Positions 1 through 14,900 of a DNA stretch of 64,000 nucleotides are shown in pieces (positions within the stretch are counted from its first letter, which is position 1; the number at the start of each line of letters is the position of its first letter). Location: contig CAUYLG010075681.1 in the NCBI GenBank assembly GCA_963573385.1, positions 48,641 through 112,640 of the forward strand. Reading direction: 5' to 3'. This DNA is from Cacajao melanocephalus. Taxonomy: Eukaryota > Chordata > Mammalia > Primates > Pitheciidae. Below the pieces are notes generated by a model. The model searched no databases. It was not told the DNA's origin and saw only the letters and a program-made list of their open reading frames with translations. The position numbers and the translations under genes are program-made.

Positions 1-855
1 GGCTTTGGGCTGGCTGTTGTTCTGTCTTGGTCTCTTCCAACAATTCTCTTTGACTTGGGGTAAGTTAGGAATCACTTTGCATTTTAGATTCTTTGTTTGC
101 ATGTACCCATCTTGCATAATTACTGGCAAAAATAATGATGCTGATGACAACTTTGTGCTAGAACCTTCCTGCATGCTGGTTTTCATCAGAGCTACAGATG
201 GGAAAACTGAGGCCAAGAGGTATGATAACTTGCTGAGAAGTCACAGACAGGTTAACGCAGTGGTGGGATGGGAATCAAAACCAGAGTCCATCTCAGGGTT
301 TGGGATAATTTAGAGGACTCAGTCACCCAGCACACACCTATTATGTATAAGCTGCCTGTTGCATTATTTTATATATTGTATTTTTCCCCTTTCTCCCGAG
401 ATCATACGTTTGTTGAGGTCAGTACACATGTCTTACTTATTGTGACAGATATACTGCTGGGTATATATCACAAGGTTCCACTATACCACCTGGTCCGAAG
501 TCATACTTCATAGATAGTTAATGAATTCCTGAACTCACATGCCATTAATAGACTTGTAGGTTCCAGAAAGCTCCTGAGCTCCTGCCTCTCCCTCCCTGTG
601 GAAAGTTCTGGTAATTCTAGACAAGCGAAGGTAGATACAGTCCCCAACACCCTGCCCTCCTGCTGTGCCTTGCTGTTCATGAGACATCAGCAGCAGTTTG
701 GATAACGGCATGATTGATGAGAGAACATGAGCTCAAGCAGGAGGACAGCATGTTGTGTCATGACTCCTCTGGTATCTTCTCATCTGGTTCATCTTTTACT
801 ATGTTATCTGCAAAAATATCTTCAAGATTTTATTCATTTTATATATATATATGTA
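1..855. other. Intronic sequence, nothing recognised
   Basis: This is AT-leaning intron upstream of the Tigger element. I see no exon matching GRB10, no young repeat and no long open frame with recognisable protein similarity. A short TA run at about 840-852 directly precedes the transposon. Confidence 0.6.
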
Positions 856-1153
856 CAGTCATCCCTTGATATCTGCAGGAACCTCCTGGGGATGCCAAAA
901 TCCGAGGAGGCTCAAGTCCCTGATGTAAAATGGCATGGTATTTGCATATAACCTATGCTGTTTCTCCCATATATTTGAAATCATCTCTGAATTACTTATA
1001 ATACTTAATGCAATGTAAATGCCATGGAAATAGTTATTACGCTATATTGTTTGGAGAATAATGAGAAAAGTCTGTACATGTGCAGTACACTCTGTTTTTC
1101 TTAATATTTTCAATCTTCAGTTGGTTAAATCTGTGGATATGAAGGGCTGACTG
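856..1153 (+). mobile_element. Tigger-family (Tc1/mariner) non-autonomous DNA transposon, MER2-like
   Basis: The left end reads cagtcatcccttgatatctg and the right end reads tatgaagggctgactg, which is its reverse complement with a few mismatches, so terminal inverted repeats are visible. A TA dinucleotide flanks each side (854-855 and 1154-1155), the expected target duplication. Interior phrases such as tatttgcatataacctatgc and aatcatctctgaattactta are typical of the abundant Tigger-derived MITEs of mammals. At 298 bp it carries no transposase. The exact subfamily is from memory. Confidence 0.8.
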
Positions 1154-1634
1154 TATGTATATAAAAGTAACTTGTTTTCTTAGTATCATTTACTCATAGT
1201 GAAACTGTGCTGTTTCTAGTGGTAACTTTCTTTTTCTGAAAGGCTCAGCACAGTCCTGAGTAGCAGTGAATATGGGTCTCCAGTTGCGCACTGATGCCAA
1301 GGTTGATGATAATTGTGTTTTCTGTGACTGCCCCATCCCAGTCACTAAATACCTTCTATTTGGGTTGAGATGCAGAGAAGCTAGAAGAAAAATAAGCTAT
1401 AATCCTTTTCCCGCAAAATAACTAATGCCCACATTTTATTTCTATCTTATGGAAATGGGGCCATGCCACATCAAATAATAGCATTTGTGTGTGTCATTAA
1501 TGATTTTTCTGTAACCTCCATTTAAATTATGATAGTGTAGTTCATTAGCTAGGTCGTGATTTCTCACCTCCATCTCTGTTTCTTGTTTAAGTGACTTCCT
1601 CAGCTGTAATAGTAGGTTCCTAACCTGTTAAGAA
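1154..1634. other. Intronic sequence, nothing recognised
   Basis: This is plain intron between the Tigger element and a MIR. It has no exon, recognisable repeat or regulatory signature. Confidence 0.5.
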
Positions 1635-1639
1635 CTTGT

Positions 1640-1825
1640 GCTTCATATTTTAACCCATTGAATCTACCTGTGATACGAGGGAGGCACTGTTATTATCCCC
1701 ATATTTATAGGGAAACTGAGGAAACTGAAGCCAGAAGTAGGGGAGTTGCCCAGGTCACAGCCCTTGAGAGTGACAGAGCTGGGATTTGAACCCAGGCTGG
1801 TGGGCTCCAGCCTCTGAGCATTTCC
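1640..1825 (+). repeat. MIR SINE
   Basis: The core phrases of MIR occur in order: attattatccccatatttat, gggaaactgaggaaactgaa, gttgcccaggtcacag and gagctgggatttgaaccca. This matches the tRNA-derived MIR family in sense orientation, diverged as expected for its age. Confidence 0.85.
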
Positions 1826-4569
1826 TCCCTCTGCTGTTCTGCTTCCACCTTAGCCCTCTTTCCTTATCGAAGTCCACCAGTATTTTCTTTCCTTTTGACT
1901 CCTCAGATTGTTCAGTAGTTCGGAGTGAGATTTCAGCTGTAGGGATTGAGTTTTCCTTCGCCTTGAAAGCAGTCAAGTGGATCGAATCCCTACCGTTACC
2001 CTCCCCCCGCCTTCCGCCTGGGATGGTGGTTTCCCTTTAATTATGCTTATTCCTTCCTTTCCACTTTGAAGATCATTTGTCTTAATAAGGAAGATAGGAA
2101 CAAAAAAGGCATTGAGGAGCCTGCGTTCTCTTTGTCTTGCCCCAATGTTAGGCAAGCAGCAGACCTCTCCCTCCTGGTCCTTATTTGAAGCAGAACTGAA
2201 AAAGCCATTGTCATCCTTTGTAATTTTTCAAATCTCAGCTATTCTGGGCCTTCGCCTTCCCCATGCTCTGACAGTTCACGCCACTCTTTTGTCTGGTCCC
2301 CTTTGGCACATAATTGGACTCCATTAATGTTTCATGTTTCCTTTAGCTGTCAGGATGCTCACAGCTCAATAGAAGGCTTTATCCCAGCAACTTTTTCTGT
2401 TCCCCTGGTGTGTTTGCTTTTCATCCCCTTGCTTTGCGGTTTCCCTGTGTCTTTCATTCATTCATTCGTTCATTCGTTCATTCATTTGTTAAACAAGTAT
2501 CTGTTGCTTGTCTAGGCCAGAGGAGGCCTGGGACCCAGGCCCAAAGGGCGCAGTGGTGAGCACTGAGTCATTTCTAATTTAATGATCCACGACGTATAGA
2601 CCGTTTTCGTCCAAGGAAGTGCAGATCCTTTTTAGAAGTAGCAGAGTACAACTTAGAAAGAAATAATTCTTTCATTTCATTAAGATCAGTGATGAAAGAA
2701 TCCCTTTACATTTCCCCTAGGTAGAAATGAGAATATTCTATCACCTAAAATCCAATTTCTGCATTATATTTTTCCACTATATTGTACTTTACCTAAATTA
2801 ACCTTTTTTTTCTTTCTTTTTAACCACAATTAACCAGTACTAATCAGCCAGCCTCTAGCCATTCCAGGTAAATAGAATGCTCCCTTATTTTGGCATGAGT
2901 TATCTTTCTTATACAATTTTAAACTCTATCCTCAAAGGAAGATGTCAAACTAGAGAATTTCAGTTAGGTTAAAAGGGGGAAAAAACCCCTCTGTCATTTG
3001 CTACAGAATGTGCTAGTATTGCCTTCAGAAGCAATTTAGCAAGGTTTCCAATATCACTTTTGTTAACATGGCTAATATTTAATCTTCCCCACTGTGAATT
3101 AATCCCGTCTCTAAGGAGGTCCTCAAAATGTTAGTTTCTTACCGATGGGTAGACACTGTCTACACCGTTGCAGTAAATCCTTACAGTGACCCTCTGAGGA
3201 GCAGACATTTCAGTGGAGTTTCACACTCAGTGTTCAAGGGCGCCCCTAGACTCAGCAAGCGTTGGAGCCAGGAACCTGCCTTGTGGCCTCCCCACCCCCG
3301 GCTATTTCCCTTACAACTTGCATGGACTGGCCACTAACCGCCTTGAGCTTTGGATTCAGTCTGACCAAGGAAGTCTTTCACGATAATCCTGAGTTGTTCA
3401 AAGGGTGAGCCTGACAGTGACAAGAGGAAGTTAGTGCCCAGCCATTAATCCTCCCATCTTTGTGGTTATATTTTTAAATGCACTGAAAAATGACTGCAGC
3501 AGGCTTCTAATCTACCTGCGTGCCAAATGGCTGAAGATACTTTTGCATAACTAGTGCTTCCTCTTGGGGGCTCAGTACCCTGAATGGGGATTCCCTGCAA
3601 CACCTCAGCTGCTGATGGAGGGTCAGCTAGATTTCTGCATCGTGGCAAAATGGTTTCTCCACCATGGAGCAGATGGGGCACTCCCAATGACTCCAGACTC
3701 TGTGATTACTGAGACTGATGCACTGTGGGTCTTTGAAGCAGGTTTAGGAGAGAGATGAAGGTGAGTTGTCTGGTTGGACTCTTCCTGGCCCCTCCCTCCA
3801 GCGGGAGCAGGCTCTCTGCGTGGCCTGGTTGCTCTCCCTGGTTAGGAGTACTTCCTGTCGCAGACTCACAGTAAGCCCCTGATAACCTCCACCCTTGCTT
3901 TGGGTGCACCCTGCAGTGACCTGGAATCCATCTTTCCCTGTTGACGTGCTTGCCGACAGTTCTGTTTCTGCCAGGTCTCACTCAACATCTGCTCCACCTC
4001 CGTCCCCCCGTGCCCTTGTCGCCGCCTTCCTCTGCACCTTCTGGCCATTCCACGTGGTTGTCAGAATGTTTTTTAAACAGTCTGGGAACACCATGCTCTT
4101 CTCTGGGAGTGGGAGTCAGTGGCCCAGGAGTGAGTCCTCACTCTAGTCTCTGGTGTCTTTTCATGTCCTTCCTGCATACATCACCTGGGCCGGCTGCATA
4201 GACAGCTTGCTTTTCTAGAACTGCTGTTTACTTTTGCCCTCCCCTGCCTTCATCTATGGGCAGCCCTTCGCCGGAAATGATTTAACCCCTTTTGTGTGTG
4301 TAAGTTTCTCTCATTCTTAGGTCCTGACAAAGATGACACTACCGTCTCCCTGAATGCTTCTCTTTCTCCCTCTGCCCATTAAAATCAGCTGCTTCCTCCT
4401 TGGTGTCCCCTGTGGCCTTTTACTTCTCCCCCAGAGCTGTCATACTTCACTTTATTAAATTATCAAATACGTGTCTGTCTTTGTAGTTTATCTTCCTTCA
4501 GCCCAGGGATCATGTTGTTTTTTGTTCTTTAAATCTTTGGGAAAACTGAAAGATGTTGGATTTGTAGTT
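1826..4569. other. Intronic sequence with a TTCA-type simple repeat and weak old repeats
   Basis: A degenerate (TTCA)n/(TTCG)n run lies at 2453-2488. A MIR-like piece lies at about 3145-3215 (tccttacagtgaccctctga). The stretch from about 3950 to 4500 is pyrimidine-rich and resembles antisense L2 debris, but I cannot assign it firmly. Nothing coding is recognised. Confidence 0.5.
2453..2488. repeat. Tetranucleotide microsatellite (TTCA/TTCG)n
   Basis: About nine units of cattt/catt[c/g] repeat, with TTCA interrupted by TTCG. It sits in unique intron. Variable length between individuals is plausible but not visible here. Confidence 0.8.
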
Positions 4570-4735
4570 AAACCAGAGGAGGAATCAAGGTTCTATTCGT
4601 GGCTGTGTGATGCTGATTGTGTGTTGGCCTTGCTGACCTTGGTTTTCTCATTTGTGAAATGTGGCCGATAGCGTTTAGCTCATGGTTTGGCGTAAGACTG
4701 TTGAGATGCCATATGTGAGCATTTGGCATAGTGCT
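4570..4735 (+). repeat. MIRb SINE, diverged
   Basis: The order matches MIRb: a part like tcgtggctgtgtgatgctg, then accttggttttctcatttgt, gaaatgtggccgata, then gcatttggcatagtgctaga. Divergence is high. Confidence 0.7.
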
Positions 4736-6337
4736 AGATTCTTGTACTGTTCCTCCCTCCCCACCACGGTTTCTCAATCTGAACCACTCTCTTTCACCAG
4801 CATACACTGCACTGAGCAGAACAGATGAGGAGTACTTGGGAAACACAATACTGTATTTGGCTTTGTTGAGTGCTAAGTGTCTGTGCTCCTTGGAGATGTG
4901 AGCAGGAAGTACACAGTGTGTCAGACACTCTTGTTTTCACCTTCCATTTGGAAATGGGACTCTTCCCAGGGCAGCACCCAGCATCCCACCAAGCACCAAC
5001 TTCTCATATTCCTTTGTGGTCTCTGCTGGTATGGCAAGGTACCAAGGGGGAGACTGACTTTATATCATGGACAACCACTGTTCCTTAGAAGGACAACAAA
5101 TTTGTTGTTTTATAGACGCCATGCGGGAGCAAAGGAGAAGGTAGTGATATGCAAAATGATGTCTTTTCTCCTGCAGGATCCCCATGATGCATGGAGCTGC
5201 ATCCAGGGTTGAGCAGAGACATGAAAGTCTTGGACTTGTGTGGGAAGCGTACATGCAAGAGGCAGCCGGCGTTTCCCAGAGCAGAGAAGCCCAGGGCAGG
5301 TGTTGCATTGACTGCACTTCCTGGACAGAAACACTATTGGGTTGGGCAAGGCAGGATTCGAGGCAGAGGTGTGGAGGCTTGCCATAGAGGAGGGCTTGCT
5401 GAGTGTCACTCCTGCAACCTGCGGAGGAGCAGGGAGGCCTGGCATGCTCAGGTAGACTCGGTCAGGCCTGTCTGCTGGGGAATGTATTCTGCAAATAGAT
5501 TCCTGGGCCTGGAACAACTCGTCTTTCGACATGTGCCATCCATTTTTTGGAATAAGACAATCTGGCACTTATGTACCTGGTGGGTTACCCTCTGGGCCTT
5601 TTCCCAAGAAACTAAAAGATTGGAGATACAGCAGCCTCCAGAGAGTTTGGGAACTCTGCCTGGCTGTCTGGCTTTCGGGAAAATTCTGCAGCTTGATTGA
5701 TGGAAGCTGATGTTTCTATTTCCCACTTACTCAACTAACATGTACTGAGCACCTGCTCAGTGTGCCAGACTCAGGGTAAGGTCGTGAGGCAAGGGCAGCC
5801 CCAGCCTTCTAGAAACTCAAGTTCAGTGACAAAGGAAGGTATCTAAATAAAAAATTAAAATAAAACTTACATTTAGTGAGGAAAAAATAAAATTATTAAA
5901 ATATAAGGAAGCAGCATGTGCAGCTTTGGAGTTGGGCGGACTCCACTCTGTGTCTCAGTAGCTGAGTGATTGGGCGCCTCAGTTTCTTTCCCTGAAATAT
6001 ATAAAAATGCCTGTTTGGCTGGTTTGGTAGGAAGATTGGGAATAGCTTCAACTATGAGATTTTCCTGGCGTAGGATCTGGTACCTTGCAAGTGCTTAAAA
6101 AATGGTGGCTTTTCTTTATCGTGCTCATTACTAATGTAATGTTATAGAGAGAGAAATAATAAAAATTGTAATGTGTTTTCCTCTCTCATGACTCCTCCCT
6201 GTGAAATCTCTCTCCCTGTGCTCGTTCCACACCTTGTTCATCAAAACCTGGAGCATCCCCTATTCCTGGAGCGTTACTCAAAAGGCATCTCAAAAATAAT
6301 TATCTTAAAAGCAATAAGCATTCATTTTGGAACAGCG
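4736..6337. other. Intronic sequence; one MIR-like fragment
   Basis: A MIR3-like fragment lies at about 5728-5830 (acatgtactgagcacctgct followed by cagtgtgccagactcagggt). A second, partial one lies at about 5925-6080. Open frames of up to 169 codons on both strands around 5110-5700 have no recognisable similarity and overlap each other, so I treat them as chance. Confidence 0.5.
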
Positions 6338-6673
6338 TTAGTCTGTTCGTGTTGCTCTAAGAAAATAGCGTCAACTGGGTGGCTTACAAAAGAGCAGAAA
6401 TTTACTTCTTCCAGCTCCAGAGGCTGGGGAGATCAAGGTGCTCCCAGATCTAGCATCTGGTAACAGTTCACCTTCTGCATCACAGATGGCGTCTTCTTGC
6501 CTTGCCCTCACATGGTGGAATAGGAAGGGTCTCTCCAAAGCTTTATAGGGGCACTAATTCCATCATTTGGGCTCCACCCTCATGACCTAATCACCTCCCA
6601 GAGGCCCTACCTCCTCATACCTTCCCGGGATTTCAACCTGTGAATTTTGGGAGGACACAGATATTCAGACCCC
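6338..6673 (-). mobile_element. MaLR-type LTR remnant, antisense
   Basis: It begins gttagtctgttcgtgttgct, contains acttcttccagctccagagg and ctcatgacctaatcacctcc, and ends near ttgggaggacacagatattc. These are hallmarks of old ERVL-MaLR LTRs read backwards. It is a decayed solo LTR with no internal genes. Family level is fairly sure; subfamily is not assigned. Confidence 0.6.
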
Positions 6674-8899
6674 AGCGGGAATTCTGTTCATTTTCTGAGC
6701 CCATCCCCAGAGACTGGGAATCAGAGTGCCAGGGGCATCTCAGGAACTGGTTTTCCCACCCTAGAAGTTCCCAGGTGACCCCACTTATCTGGTGGGTTGA
6801 GGGTAACAGCTCTAGATCATCTGCCCCTTGGGCCCTATCTGGAGTGTCCTGTTTTTCCGGTTAAACTACATTTCCATCCACATTCTGGAAAACCAGCTCC
6901 TCTCTCCTGGGCATTTCAGTTTTGCGAGAACTGCCATTTCTTGGAATCGCCTCATACCGTTCTCCTAGAATGACTTTTCTCATCCTGACGCCTTAGAATT
7001 GAGGCTCTTTTTAGAGCTGAATGCCCTCTACTTGACTGTCTTCCCTGTAAACAGAGATCTCATTTTAAAACTCTTCTCTCTGCCAAGCAGTGTGCATAAC
7101 CATCCTAGGAGAATTTGTGGCCTCTGGGATACTTTTATAAACTGGGAGCGTCGTGAATGCTGCCAAGAAACTCTTTGTCTGAGGACGCAAACTGTACTTG
7201 ACTCTGCACTTTTCCTTGACTCCCTACTCATCCTGCACCTCTGTTGCAGAAGGCTGGGGCTCGGAACCCCTCCTTTGGGCTTCACCGCCCCTTGCCATAA
7301 GGTACCCACTCTTGCTTTCCTACGGGATATTTCCACCCCTTCGTCTCTCCTTTAGTTGCTGCTTAACTGGAGCAGGTTTTAGTTTCTTTGCGAAGGGAAT
7401 TATTTTTCCAGGAGTAAAAAACAGTTTCCTATCCTTCCTTGCTGTGTTATATTTAGCCTTGTAAATCGTTTTCCAAAGCTCGTTGCTTAAGACATCACTG
7501 CATCAAGGTGGCAATTTGTGTCTGTTTTGTTCACATCTGTATTTCCAACACCTGAAGTGATGTAGTTAGTGCTCAGCAAATATTTGTCGAATGAAGAAAA
7601 ATACCGGCTAAATGATTGGATTTTAAATTTATGGAGTTAAATCCACAGAACCATAGAGACTTAACATTGGATGTGATGGTAAAGATTCTTGATTATATGA
7701 TTTTACCTTTAGAAAATGGGCTTTCTGAGACAGTGCTAGTGAGTGACAGAAATTTGGACCATAACCTGGATTTTCCCTCTTCAATTCCAGTGTTCTTGGG
7801 CTCATATTTTTAGGGTTCATGGAAAATGAGAACCTTCCAGAATAGCAAGTTATTTATATAGTTTCGTGTACTTTGCTTCTCCCTGACTTGTGATGTAATA
7901 GAATTAGGAATTCAAATCAAAAGGCTGAGAGGATCGGATCAAATGGCTAAAGAAGACTTGAGAAAGATGGAGTTAATCTTTTGCTCTCTTTAAGTGATAC
8001 TTTATGAGTATGTTTCTCTGTCACTCCCAAGATATCTTTTGGGTAGTATAGCTAGAAATTGCTTAGCTGAATCTGTGCATGTTAAATGCAGTTTTAGCTT
8101 AAGTTTTTGGTTCTTGCTTGGCAGGCTCTAATGTTTTGGGAGTGGGAAATGTGTTTCCTGTGCTGTATAGGCTCTATGGTGCAGAGTACAGGTAGTCATA
8201 AAGGGCCATCTTAGTAATGCCCAGGTGCTTCCTTGCCACAGTGTGGCAGGATGAAACCCAGGGGAGAGGAAACTTTACATGCTTTTCTAGGGGATACTCA
8301 CTGAACACTGGATGCCAGGTCTTTGGCGAAATCACTAAGATGAATTGCTTTCCTTATTTTTTTTTTAATAGAATTATTATACAACTTTTGAAACCACAAT
8401 TAAAAAAAAAATCTTACTGGAATCAAAGTACATAGTGATTAATCATTATCTTAACTTTTTTTTTTTTTTTTTTTTTTTTTGGTGATGATGGAGGTGGAGT
8501 TGTCTGGCCGCCAGGCTATCTGCATTTGATTCTGAAGTTTGCCCTGGACTTCAGCCTTTGCCACCAGTTGTCCTGGGGAAAGGGGTGAGGGGCTGCCGGC
8601 CCAGCTGTCTGTAAAAGGAGATAGACTATCTACATTTTTACAAATTCAATTTAATGAGCCCCCACTGGCGGTGGCGCTTTGCATGTGTTACTAAAAATAA
8701 ACCCACCTGTCGTAGGCTGCAGGATGGGCAGGGAAGCATACACATTTATACTGAACATTCGTATTTGTCTGTGAAGAGGAATCTATGTTTAGTGTAACTT
8801 AGGAAGTGAGCAGCCTTGTCCTGGCCCTTTAACAAGCCAATCTGCTTGGCATCACCTGGAGGGTAACCTGGGAGCAATTCAATTTAAAAACTACTTTTG
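6674..8899. other. Intronic sequence, one long poly-T tract
   Basis: Mostly unique intron. A 25-base T run lies at 8456-8480, without an Alu or L1 body attached. No exon is recognised. Confidence 0.5.
8456..8480. repeat. Poly-T tract, 25 bases
   Basis: An uninterrupted T run between aatcattatcttaac and ggtgatgatgg. No recognisable retroposon body is joined on either side. It is a likely length-variable mononucleotide repeat. Confidence 0.85.
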
Positions 8900-9795
<896 letters not shown>

Positions 9796-12700
9796 TTACT
9801 TGTTAAAAATAGAGCAAAGAAAGAAAAACAGATTTGTATTTCTTCTCATCTTTGAAAATATTTAATTATTGAATATGAATAAACCCAAATTTCCCCATTG
9901 CCACATTTCAGTGTGAGCATTGAGATTTCAGATTTATGTTTCCCTCCTCTTTGAATTGGACCAGAAACTATACACCAGCATTTGGTAATGAATAAACACC
10001 ATTTTCTGTCATGAAGTCTCATTCCTTAGGCCACCTTTCCTCTCAGATTCAAATATATTTTCCAGAGTGTAAATACTCATTTCTGATTTAAAACTTTTCA
10101 AACCACTGCTATAAAATGACAAGCCAAAAAGTACAGAAACCAAGTAGTATATATATCGGTTTTTAACTGCGTGAAATACTTAACTGGAAATAGTAAAGGC
10201 CTGAAAGATAAAAAAACAAAAATGGGGGTCGTCCCTTTGTTAGGGTGATGTTGAGCCAACATGATCATTGATTTTCAAGTGTTGTTACCAATCGTTTTCA
10301 CACACTTAACCAAAAAGACCAAATAACAGGTATCATGGCTCTGAGCCTACCTGAGGGCACATGAATGACTTTTCCCACCCAGGTCCGGGCCTGGAGAATA
10401 CCTCAGCAGAGGTGTCAGCAGAGGTGTAGGGCAAAATGGGCAGAGCCTAGCAATCTACCGGAACAGATGGAAAGGCAGGCTGCCACCTGCCAAACTGTCT
10501 TCCTCACTGGAGTGACTTGCCACACCCTGGACAAAGGGGTCAGGGGCTCCTAAAATTGCTGTTTAGCCAGCTGCTCCAGGAGTTCTAGGGTGAGCTATGA
10601 TCCCTTTTCAAGAGTCTCTGGATTCCATTCTGCCCTTCAGATCCCTTCCCAATATCTTGTTCCCCAAGGTGGCCAGTGCTGAGGGGCAACAGAAACATTG
10701 GGTTGAGGAGGTGGCAGGGCTGCTTCCAGCCAAGGAAAGTAAAGCCCCCCCACCCCCCATCCTATCTTTGGCTCTGGCTCTTCCAAAGATCACCTGACAT
10801 ACTCAGGATTCATCAGCCAGGGGATCAGAGGCTCCTCCGCCCAGCACTGACACACCCAGAGTCAGAAATTCTAGTAGCTTGGCATCCCTGGCTGGTGAAA
10901 TTAAACTCCTACCAGGCACAGAAGCAGGAAGTCTAGGGCAAAATGACTTAAAAAGGGGAAGGTACATCTCACATGGAAGGCAAGGGTGCAGCCCCCGTGA
11001 AACATGAAAAATGCAAATGGAAACTTGCAGAAGGTATGTCAAATGTTTACTTTTGTGTTTTGAAAGAACCCCATAAACTCAAATACACACAGATGCCCAG
11101 GCAGTCTTAGTGCTTCATGGCAGGCGCTGTGTGCACAGAGAGGAGAGAGGCTCATAAACCAGATTATTTTGGCAACAGAAACTATTTCCTGGTTGTTGCG
11201 TTGTAAGAATCCTCTCTCCTTCCACAAGGGAGATATGATTTTAACAGCTCATATGTAAAATACCGATTTTTCTCTATCCATTGTTAACTATCACATTTTC
11301 AAGGAAACAGAGAACGAGGGGTCTGGAGAACCCCCAAGGTTGGTCTGCATCTTGGGAGCCGCAGACACCATCTCCCCTCGAGTTGGAGGCCTGAAGACTG
11401 GAGCAGCTTGCCTGAGGTCCGAAAGGGCCAAGGATGCAGCCTTGAGCACTCTGCGTACCCGGTGATTTTTGTGGGTTCAAGCTGCAGACTTCTCCTCTTC
11501 TTTTCTCCCAGCCTTCTGCAGCCTTTCTGGCAGCTCATGAGCTGTGCCAGCTCTGTGCCTCATCAGCTTCACGCTTGGAGACTCTAGGGTTTGGCTCCCA
11601 GTTGCTTCTCGGTTGCTCCAAATCTAAATAGCGGCCATAGATACTTAAACACTCAAAGGGTGGGGTAGTGCTTTATTTAGAAAGAATGTGTATATTTAAA
11701 TGTAGCTTTAAGGAGAGCAGGGGGCACATTTTATGAAAGCAGACAATTAGTCGTCTACATATTTTGTATTACCTATAGAATTGTTGAGTAGGGCCCTGGA
11801 TCTGTAAGTCATGTTGGGATCTTCTTGGAGGAGGGTCTGGATGGAGTTTCAAGGTAGCAGAAGAAAATGCCCCAGCCCTCAAGGAATTGGATACAGGATT
11901 ACACATGCATGCAGCCTTCCCGGATACACTAGCCTGCATTTGTCTTAGAAGAAAAAACATTCTAAGAAAAATAATTGGGATACCACCTGTAAATAGCAAT
12001 CAGGGAACCAGTGAGGATAGCCTGCCTCAGCAAACCCAGAGGGTCCTTGTGATTTTAGCTTTGTCTAACTGTGCTGTGCCCAGGATATATATATTTATTT
12101 TTGTCCCATGTTATGTCACCATGAACTTTATGCTTTTGATGGCGACTCTGCCCATGTGGCCTGTGGGAGTCGGAGTGGAGGCTGCTGAGTCTCCATAGGC
12201 ATAAGCACTGATTGAGCCCGGCCACTGCTCGTTAGCATAGGTCACGACTCTTTCAGATGCATCTGTTCATAATGAAAAACAAAAAAAAATATATTCTTAC
12301 AACTTGTTAAATTCATCAGTTTGTTGTTATGTGTTCTCTCAGTTACTAGAGACTGAAAATGGTGGTCACTCTTGTCTCTTGTGGGCTGGGTAGAGAGGAG
12401 AGGATGCCATTTTCGACAAAGGCTGGAAAAAGGAAGTTTCTCTCATAAACACTGAAAGCCAGGAGTTAACGATTGTATAGCTCTGATTGTAGGAACGAGA
12501 GGATTTATATGCATTTGCTGGACAGACTAATTCTAGGGATTTTATTTTCTGCCTCAGATCCTGCCTGTGTCTAGGAACCCCTGAAATAAGGCATTGATTC
12601 TATTTTTATTTAGAGTTGTGGTTAGGTGGTTTGCTTTTGTGGTTGCTGAATGTCTTTAAATACCATGAATATGGTAGAGAATAATACTCTAACCATATAA

Positions 12701-14815
12701 TACCTGATTTTCTTATTCTACTTACTTATGTCTAAACTTGTATATACAGAAAATTAAGTGCATGTGACTGGAATACGGGAGAATAGAAGATGAATTGTTG
12801 TGCGAAAAGGTATTTCGGCAGAAGGTTAAGTTATATTTGCACAAAGTTTTAATTGGTTAGAAGTTAACAGAAATGGCTTGCCAAGTGAACATGGTCTAGT
12901 GGAAAACACTTTTGCAGCCTGACCTTCACTTCTTTTCCAGATAGAAATGCATAAGGACTTTGGCTTTCCACATGTGTTAGGGACTTTTCATGTAAAGTAC
13001 CATTTATTTTTTTCATCTCAGGGACTGAATCTGCTTTTACTTAATGATATACTCCCATCCCAGCTGTTTATGACTTAACAGGGTATATCTTCCATATGGA
13101 AATGGGGGGAAGAGGTTGGTGGAGAAAGCTGTGAAGGCATTGCACACTGATGGATGCTTGCGTAGGTCTGTGAAGAAAGGACCGTAATGGACACGTCCTA
13201 AACACGTGGTGCAAATAGCATTTCCTTATGGTGCCAAATCATTTAGAAAAGTGAATCCAGTGTCATCTTTAATCCCAAAACAATGTAAAGAAGACACTAG
13301 ATGGTGCTGTAAACTAAGAAATGTATTGGTGAAGGTGGTGAGGTGGTACTAGAAGTTAAATCCTCTGCCCCCCTAGTTTCTCTGGCTTCCTTGCCTTTTC
13401 CTGGTCAGCACACCACTCCTGCTGTGTGGAAGACATTTACTCATGGTGATTTAGAAGCCCCGTGCAAATGTGTTTCCCTGAGTTTATATCTATTTTAGAA
13501 CTAAACCAGCCTCAGTTAGCTAATGACAGTGAAACTAGATGAGATGTGAATTTGAGATCAGACAAGCTACTCAAATATTTGGGCCAAAGTTAATACCCAG
13601 TTTTGGATTGGGTTATTTAAAGAAGGAAAAAAACTATTAATAACTTGATCAACAGCCATGTTGTTTGACCTATATTTGTGTAGAAAATACATTCTTAAAA
13701 ATCTGTGTGAAGTGAAATTTTATATATAAAGTTATTTTTTTTCTTCCCCTTTCACCATCCCTCTCAGTGGGACAGCCCCATGGAAAGTATTTTGGCATCA
13801 AGTTAACATTAAATAGACAGTCCGGACATTCACTTCCAGAAGCATTTGTTTACTCAGTTCTCCCACTTCTGTTACGCGGTATAAGGCCTTTCACAAATGG
13901 GTGATTATTGATCCACTTGGATTCGTGGAACTAGGCAAGAATTTCGCAGCTGACCACACACACAGAGGTGACACATAGAGTACTTACTGAGGCAGACCAG
14001 CTGACAGAGTGGACGCTGTAGGGATGCCTGTAAGAACTCAGTGTGATTTCGGTTGTGTCTTAATATAGCAATTAAAAAAACATTGGTGTAGAATGTGAAA
14101 AGGTGTCTTCTTTTGAATCAGACCTTTAAAACCCGTTTGGAACATTTAACTCTTGTTCTTCATTAGAATTTAGTGAAGTTTGTAAGTCAGAGGCCCTAAG
14201 TGATTTTACTATCAGATAAAATGCTAATGGACCCGACAGGAAATTTTACGATTGTTTCTAGAGTAGGGCATTTTAAATTTTCTAACAAGTTTTGTTTTTG
14301 CTCTAATGGCTCTGGAAAGTATGAGGTTTGAAACATCCACATAGAGTGGTTGGATTAAGTTTATGAAGATTATAACCTACTGAGTTATCAGATTGACCGG
14401 CTTCGTTGAAAAAATTCATGATTGAATGTGTTAAAGTAGAAAGTAGTTGTACAAAGAATCCACCTCAGAGGAGAGTAAAAGCATTTTCAGGACACGTGTT
14501 GCATTTATATTTTGGCTTCTATTACCTTATATTTACTTTGAATAATGACAAAATTACTTTGCGTTTGACCTAATTACAGAGGTGTGACCCAGGAATGATC
14601 TGGTTGACTGAGAGAAGGCTTAGCAGGAAGACAGGAGACCCCGGGGGCTGCCTGGCTGTTGGGCATGCATAAAGAGAAATAACCGCACATGAAAATTCCC
14701 CAGAGGGAATGAAAACGTGTTATTTCCCTAGAAGAGAACAGTCCCAATGAGAAATGTAGCATGGTTTTATTTCCAAAGCAGGGTAAAAGCCAGGCATTGA
14801 ATTGGCAGAGTGGCC

Positions 14816-14900
14816 CCACAGCACACTTGCATGTGTATGCAGGTGTGTGCACATGTGTGGACATGTTGGCATTTGTGTCCATTTGTGCACGTGTGTGGCA
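14816..14900. repeat. TG-rich low-complexity patch
   Basis: Irregular alternation of tgtg, catg and gcac dinucleotide blocks, for example tgtgtgcacatgtgtggaca. It reads as an eroded (TG)n microsatellite. Confidence 0.65.

Noticed and set aside
5191..5700. A 169-codon open frame with an overlapping antisense frame
   Set aside because: No family resemblance, no splice signals that join it to GRB10, and equal-length shadows on the other strand.
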